This document shows, piece by piece, positions 1 to 3,254 of a DNA stretch of 5,065 nucleotides (position 1 is its first letter; each line of letters starts with the position of its first letter). The stretch comes from Erysipelotrichaceae bacterium (GTDB lineage: Bacteria > Bacillota_I > Bacilli_A > RFN20 > CAG-826): positions 1 through 5,065 of the forward strand of contig JAISVG010000039.1 of assembly GCA_031271635.1 (NCBI GenBank), read 5' to 3'. Made by a program: the position numbers and the translations under genes. The notes under the pieces are model-generated. The model was given only the letters and a program-made list of their open reading frames with translations, searched no databases and was not told where the DNA came from.

Positions 1-108
1 CAACATCCGGCATGGACCACACCAAGACGCATAGAACTCAACTAAAACTTTTTCGTTACTCTTGATTAGCCGATAAAAGTCATTTTCATTTTCTAAATGG
101 ACAATCAT
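1..108 (-). CDS. trxA: Thioredoxin, N-terminal part (cut by left edge)
   Basis: Thiol-disulfide oxidoreductase of the cytoplasm that reduces protein disulfides and is itself normally recycled by thioredoxin reductase. Only the first 36 residues lie in the window. They begin MIVHLENENDFYRLI, then a hydrophobic strand VLVEFYASW, then the active site WCGPC at residues 29-33 (Cys30 and Cys33) followed by RML. This is the classic thioredoxin fold start and the canonical CGPC dipeptide context, so it is classical thioredoxin and not glutaredoxin or DsbA. The short N-terminus means little or nothing precedes the fold and there is no signal peptide. The start is fixed by an AGGAGG a few bases upstream. 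It is the third gene of an operon after the CPBP protease and the TraX-family gene, 8 nt beyond the TraX stop. The rest of the fold, including the cis-Pro, lies outside the window. Family assignment is near certain. The paralogue (trxA versus a secondary thioredoxin) is not. Confidence 0.93.
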   Translation of the reverse strand, partial: MIVHLENENDFYRLIKSNEKVLVEFYASWCGPCRML

Positions 109-111
109 ACT

Positions 112-118
112 ACCTCCT
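112..118 (-). promoter_or_regulatory. Strong Shine-Dalgarno of the thioredoxin gene
   Basis: The minus strand reads AGGAGGTAGTATG, a full AGGAGGT match to the 16S 3' end with a short spacer before the thioredoxin ATG. The TAG stop of the TraX-family gene (119-117) overlaps the first two bases of this site. Ribosomes ending on traX therefore stop on the thioredoxin initiation site, which suggests termination-reinitiation coupling. This is the only strong SD seen in the window; the operon-leading genes lack one. Confidence 0.85.
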
Positions 119-956
119 ACATAAATATTAAACTAAATGCAAGGAAAAGTATTAATAAATGTACTGGATAGTAGGTATATTTGATCCATTTAGTGATTTT
201 ACCTCTATAACCAAGGCGATAATTGTAAAAAATGATGAAAATGAAGGAAAAAATAAAGAATGATTGAATCCCTCCGTACTCATAAATAAAGCCTAATTCA
301 GCACATAAATAGAAAATGAAGGTCGTGAGAATGATGACAGCAACTGAAAAAAGATTCTTAATGAAGAGGTATTGAGGGTTTGTTTCAAGAGTTTCTGAAG
401 TAGTTAGATTATACTTTTGGTAGACTAGACGGATAATAGTGCTAGAAAAGTAAAAACCGAGGAATAATACTAAGGCAAAGACATCATATTCTGGTAAGAG
501 AAAAGAGTATTGAAGCGGAACAAGGGCGAATTTAGGAAGAAGATAACCAGTAATTATCGCTCCAATTGGAAGTAGAGCAAGTAATTTTAAAATTTTCGGC
601 TGTAGTTTTAAGAAAACGATGGTGAGAATAAGGAAGAAAAACTCAAGGAAAATATTACGAACTCCATAAAGGCCCGAATTAGGCGCAAGCACATTGATAA
701 TGAGCATGATGAGAATAACACTAAGGGCCATTAAGCCGATTCGAAGGAGGTACTTATAGATGTTTCTGGTATGTCTTACCCCCTCAGCGAGAAGAAAAAT
801 ATAGAGTGGAGCGGCAAGACGTCCGATAATTCTTAGCCATAAGACATCAATGCCAGGATTATAAACTCCGATAAAAAGACCAATATGATCAATCGTCATT
901 AAAATAGAGGCAATAATGAATAAAGTTAGATTATTAATAAATAGGGGTCGTTTCAT
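117..956 (-). CDS. TraX-family integral membrane protein
   Basis: A 279-residue multi-pass membrane protein that matches the TraX family. F-plasmid TraX N-acetylates pilin. Chromosomal homologues in Firmicutes are common, but their substrate is generally unknown. Visible family signature: an N-terminal helix ending in IDHIG (Asp23-His24), then RIIGRLAAPLYIFLLAEG (42-59) followed by HTRN and YLLRI, and a C-terminal GYRGKITKWIKYTYYPVH (249-266) leading into the last helix. Roughly eight hydrophobic segments can be read, at about 10-28, 45-59, 72-90, 102-117, 122-140, 157-175, 199-224 and 231-245, plus a final one at 262-278. There are no conjugation genes in view, so a pilin-modifying role is not supported; acyl transfer to an envelope substrate is only inference. 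The ATG overlaps the CPBP stop (TAATG) and has no good SD, so translation is probably coupled. The downstream neighbour is thioredoxin. Family call is firm, function open. Confidence 0.87.
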   Translation of the reverse strand: MKRPLFINNLTLFIIASILMTIDHIGLFIGVYNPGIDVLWLRIIGRLAAPLYIFLLAEGVRHTRNIYKYLLRIGLMALSVILIMLIINVLAPNSGLYGVRNIFLEFFFLILTIVFLKLQPKILKLLALLPIGAIITGYLLPKFALVPLQYSFLLPEYDVFALVLFLGFYFSSTIIRLVYQKYNLTTSETLETNPQYLFIKNLFSVAVIILTTFIFYLCAELGFIYEYGGIQSFFIFSFIFIIFYNYRLGYRGKITKWIKYTYYPVHLLILFLAFSLIFM

Positions 957-1768
957 TAACTAAGACCCATTAAAACAGGATAGATTAATGTCACAACAAA
1001 CGAAAGGAGGTTATTAAGAGTGTGGGCCAAGATTGAGGCTGGTAGTCCCTTTTTGTCGTAAATAATCGTAAGCGCCACGGAACCGATTAGATATGAAGGA
1101 ATCACGACTAACTCATTAATGCTAAAGTTCGTAAAGTCAATATGTAAAGCCGCAAAAATGAGGATACTCACCGCATATGCAAGGACGCGATTGGCTCGTT
1201 TTAAGGACTCAAAGAGGGAGGCTCGGAAGACGATTTCTTCAAGAAGCGGGACGATAATAACGATTAAAAAGAAAGAAATAACGGGAGTATTAGTGATGAA
1301 GCTACCAATTGTGGCCTCATTATTATTAGTGCTAATATTAAGATTAAAAGCAGTAGCAATGATTTCAAGTAAAAACCCCCAAACCATACTAACGCCAAGG
1401 ACTGAGATAAAACCAATAAAACCAGCAAGATACTGCTTCTTATCTTTGATGTCTTGAAACAGGACTTTAAGATCCTTTCTTAGGATCATGGAAATAATGT
1501 ATAGTGTTAAAAGGCTGGAAATCAAAATCGAATAAATCTGAGGTGCCCGAGGGCCAGCCAGTAGTTCAAAAATAACAGCAACTATTATCTGGACAACAAG
1601 ATAAATCGGGAAGAAGAAAACAATCTTTAGAACTTTAATTTTGGGTTTTGAAGGTTCTTTAACAATTTTTTCCCCACAAAATTCACAAAAGAGCGACGAC
1701 TCACTAATAATTGAATGACATTTTGAGCAAACCGTCATTGATGTTTTCTTTAATTCAGTATTAATCAT
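956..1768 (-). CDS. CPBP-family (CAAX/Abi) intramembrane metalloprotease with N-terminal zinc ribbon
   Basis: A 270-residue membrane protein of the CPBP (Rce1/Abi, formerly CAAX protease) family. Residues 14-31 form a rubredoxin-like zinc ribbon with two CxxC pairs (Cys14/Cys17 and Cys28/Cys31). A basic linker (about 32-48) leads to roughly seven hydrophobic segments. All three catalytic motifs are present: EExxxR at Glu177-Glu178-Arg182, FxxxH at Phe205-His209, and HxxxN at His249-Asn253. It is therefore probably an active glutamate/histidine-dependent protease within the membrane. The substrate is unknown; family members process prenylated proteins, bacteriocin-related peptides or signalling proteins. 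The ribbon should be cytoplasmic. M1 lies 8 nt after a perfect TATAAT and has no SD, so a near-leaderless start is likely. Met11 is an alternative start that would still keep the whole zinc ribbon. It heads an operon with the TraX-family and thioredoxin genes and diverges from pepP. Confidence 0.9.
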   Translation of the reverse strand: MINTELKKTSMTVCSKCHSIISESSLFCEFCGEKIVKEPSKPKIKVLKIVFFFPIYLVVQIIVAVIFELLAGPRAPQIYSILISSLLTLYIISMILRKDLKVLFQDIKDKKQYLAGFIGFISVLGVSMVWGFLLEIIATAFNLNISTNNNEATIGSFITNTPVISFFLIVIIVPLLEEIVFRASLFESLKRANRVLAYAVSILIFAALHIDFTNFSINELVVIPSYLIGSVALTIIYDKKGLPASILAHTLNNLLSFVVTLIYPVLMGLS

Positions 1769-1776
1769 TATTGATT

Positions 1777-1786
1777 ATTATATAAT
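1777..1786. promoter_or_regulatory. Symmetric bidirectional -10 element between CPBP gene and pepP
   Basis: The 24 bp between the two divergent start codons contain ATTATATAAT, a perfect 10-bp palindrome. It holds TATAAT on the plus strand (1781-1786) and TATAAT on the minus strand (1782-1777). Plus strand: TATAAT, 6 nt, then the pepP ATG, which puts +1 on the A of the ATG. Minus strand: TATAAT, 8 nt, then the CPBP ATG, giving a leader of about 2 nt. No convincing -35 hexamer or TGn extension is visible on either side. Known: symmetric -10 sequences can drive divergent transcription in bacteria. Inferred: RNA polymerase binding in one direction excludes the other, so the two genes share one occupancy-limited promoter. 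Confidence 0.68.
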
Positions 1787-1792
1787 AATAAT

Positions 1793-3043
1793 ATGTTTAC
1801 GCCACTAGAAATGACCACTCGTCAGAAGAAATTTATGAAGACACTAGCTAATAAGTGCATCGCTTTTGTCTTTTCTGGGGTGAGTAAACTACAAAGCGAT
1901 AATGCGCAGTATGATTTTAGTGTCAATCCTAATTTTTATTACCTTACAGGCCTTGATCTTGAAAATTCAATCCTAGTTTTTATTAAGCATAATAACACTC
2001 GTAGTGAAGTCCTCCTTTTTACCCCTCCTCCTAGCATTGAAAAGGCTAGATGGCTTGGAGCCATGCTCACGAGTGATGATATTATTAAACAATCAGGAAT
2101 CACTAACATTAATGACCGGGTTTCCTTTGAGGACTTTTTTGTTTCTTTCCTTAAGACTAATTCGGAATTCAGTGTTGCTTTCGATTTTCATGAGGAACTA
2201 AAAGTCGCAAAAGCACTTTCTTTAAAGAATTACATTGAAGAGAATCTCTTAGTTAATAATAAGGCAAAGTATCTTGATGTTAGGAATAACATTGTGGCCC
2301 TTAGAATGATTAAAAGCGATGACGAGGTCGCAGCAATTAAAATGGCACTTGGAGTTACTAGTGTGGCCATTACTGAGGCAAGAAGGGCCTTAAAAACGGC
2401 AAAGTATGAGCATGAAGTTCTTGCGGCTTATCTTAAAAGCACCATTAGTCAAGGGGTTTTAAAAGAGGGGTTCCCCCCCATTATTGCTGCTGGTAAAAAT
2501 GCGACGATTCTCCACTACCCGAAGCCCCTTGATGCTTTAAATCATAATGACCTCATCCTTTTTGATGTCGGCGCTTCTTATCTTCACTACAGTGCGGATG
2601 TTTCACGTACTTATCCAATTAGCGGCAAGTATTCTTTATTACAAAAGAAAATCTATAAATGCGTTCTTGAATGTAATAAATACATTATTAGTCTTATTAA
2701 ACCTGGTGTTAGTTTGGTTGATTTACAAAATGAAGCTAGTACGTTCCTAAAGGCCAAAAGCGTTGCCGCGGGGCTTCTTAAAGAAAAGGATGAGATAAAG
2801 AATGTATATCCTCATAATATTTCGCATCACTTAGGTCTTGAAACTCATGATGCTACTCTCGGGGAACGAAACGCTCCCTTAGTAAGTGGAAATGTGATTA
2901 CAGTGGAACCCGGTTTATATTTTGATGCGCTCGGAATTGGAGTGAGGATTGAAGATGTCGTTTTAGTAACTAATAACGGGGCTGAAGTACTTTCAAAGGA
3001 TATTCCTAAAGAAATCCTCGGCATTGAGTTTTTTAAGGTCTAG
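1793..3043 (+). CDS. pepP: Xaa-Pro aminopeptidase (aminopeptidase P, M24B)
   Basis: A 416-residue cytoplasmic dinuclear metallopeptidase that removes an N-terminal residue preceding proline. The N-terminal domain (about 1-165) carries the aminopeptidase P hallmark: TRQKKFM, then FSGVSKLQSDNAQYDFSVN, then FYYLTGLD. The pita-bread catalytic domain (about 170-412) has all metal ligands expected by analogy to E. coli PepP: Asp258 (FDVGA), Asp269 (SADVSRTYP), His345 (SHHLGLE), Glu372 (VEPGLYF) and Glu387 (RIEDVV). The supporting residues His241, His341, His352 and Arg385 are also present. Length is close to the usual 410-440. The chosen ATG directly follows TATAAT plus 6 nt and lacks an SD, so it fits a leaderless start. 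Met7, also without an SD, is the alternative. The gene is divergent from the CPBP operon, and its stop overlaps the stop of the convergent small membrane protein gene. It is probably monocistronic. Confidence 0.95.
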   Translation: MFTPLEMTTRQKKFMKTLANKCIAFVFSGVSKLQSDNAQYDFSVNPNFYYLTGLDLENSILVFIKHNNTRSEVLLFTPPPSIEKARWLGAMLTSDDIIKQSGITNINDRVSFEDFFVSFLKTNSEFSVAFDFHEELKVAKALSLKNYIEENLLVNNKAKYLDVRNNIVALRMIKSDDEVAAIKMALGVTSVAITEARRALKTAKYEHEVLAAYLKSTISQGVLKEGFPPIIAAGKNATILHYPKPLDALNHNDLILFDVGASYLHYSADVSRTYPISGKYSLLQKKIYKCVLECNKYIISLIKPGVSLVDLQNEASTFLKAKSVAAGLLKEKDEIKNVYPHNISHHLGLETHDATLGERNAPLVSGNVITVEPGLYFDALGIGVRIEDVVLVTNNGAEVLSKDIPKEILGIEFFKV

Positions 3044-3141
3044 TCTTTTGGATCTTTCTTACTTAAATAAAAAAGTGCCACCAAGATGGTGATGGAGATT
3101 AGAGCCACAATGAGGGCGAGAGTGATAAGAAGATCGTTCAC
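3040..3141 (-). CDS. Putative 33-residue single-pass membrane microprotein
   Basis: A GTG-started ORF of 33 codons. The product begins MNDLLITLALIVALISI, continues ITILVALFYL, and ends SKKDPKD. Residues 4-26 form one uninterrupted hydrophobic helix long enough to cross the membrane. The Lys28-Lys29 and charged tail suggest a cytoplasmic C-terminus by the positive-inside rule. There is no lipobox or cleavage site, and I recognise no family. Support for it being real: a perfect TATAAT lies exactly 6 nt before the GTG, the same spacing as at the pepP and addB-like starts. It also fills most of an otherwise empty 211-bp gap, and its stop TAG shares a CTAG with the pepP stop. There is no SD, so a leaderless transcript is inferred. 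Codons such as ATC, CTC, GCC and ACC make it richer in wobble C than its AT-rich neighbours. It could still be chance, since short hydrophobic ORFs arise easily. Confidence 0.55.
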   Translation of the reverse strand: MNDLLITLALIVALISITILVALFYLSKKDPKD

Positions 3142-3147
3142 GACTTT

Positions 3148-3153
3148 ATTATA
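3148..3153 (-). promoter_or_regulatory. -10 element of the microprotein gene
   Basis: On the minus strand TATAAT is followed by AAAGTC and then the GTG codon. The hexamer ends 7 nt upstream of the predicted +1, which is the G of GTG, so the mRNA would be leaderless. No good -35 is visible upstream. It is one half of the divergent control region that also serves the addB-like gene. Confidence 0.55.
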
Positions 3154-3191
3154 GTATTTTTAAGCGAAAGTGTGCTGATTTTATCAGGTCG

Positions 3192-3217
3192 AATATTATA
3201 TATTAATATATAATATT
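3192..3217. repeat. 26-bp perfect AT-only palindrome in divergent intergenic region
   Basis: Two 13-base arms, perfectly complementary without a spacer and centred on TTAA (3203-3206). The left arm starts AATATTATAT and the right arm ends ATATAATATT. It sits midway in the 113-bp spacer between the divergent microprotein and addB-like genes. Each arm contains an outward-facing TATAAT (plus 3209-3214, minus 3200-3195), so it could act as a second bidirectional promoter, an operator for a dimeric regulator, or a cruciform-prone site. Nearby smaller dyads are CTGAT-TTT-ATCAG (3175-3187) and TTTATCA/TGATAAA (3180-3186 and 3228-3234), the latter flanking the palindrome. The sequence is certain, the function is not. 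It is not a normal intrinsic terminator, since it has no GC in the stem. Confidence 0.7.
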
Positions 3218-3242
3218 TTCAAAATCATGATAAATTACTAGG

Positions 3243-3248
3243 TATAAT
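3243..3248 (+). promoter_or_regulatory. -10 element of the addB-like gene
   Basis: The plus strand reads TATAAT, then TATACT, then ATG, so the predicted +1 coincides with the A of the start codon (leaderless). The bases just upstream are CTAGG, with no exact TGn extension. TTCAAA at 3218-3223 is a poor -35 at 19-bp spacing. No Shine-Dalgarno is present, which agrees with initiation on a leaderless mRNA. Confidence 0.65.
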
Positions 3249-3254
3249 TATACT

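Noticed and set aside
1119..1457. Plus-strand ORF of 112 codons inside the CPBP gene
   Set aside because: It is antisense to the conserved catalytic motifs of the CPBP protease. Its product is Lys/Arg/Ser/Thr-rich with no recognisable domain, SD or promoter.
2465..2479. GGGG-TT-CCCCCCC in pepP as a phase-variable homopolymer or hairpin
   Set aside because: It encodes the conserved Gly-Phe-Pro-Pro segment of aminopeptidase P in frame. A 7-C run in a housekeeping peptidase is weak evidence for phase variation.
2004..2750. Two short plus-strand ORFs (2004-2201, 2547-2750) in another frame of pepP
   Set aside because: They lie fully within the pepP reading frame, which carries every metal ligand. 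They have no initiation signal and low-complexity products.
3079..3091. Possible pepP terminator hairpin CACC-AAGAT-GGTG
   Set aside because: The stem is only 4 bp with no following T-run, and it lies within the microprotein coding region. It is too weak to call.
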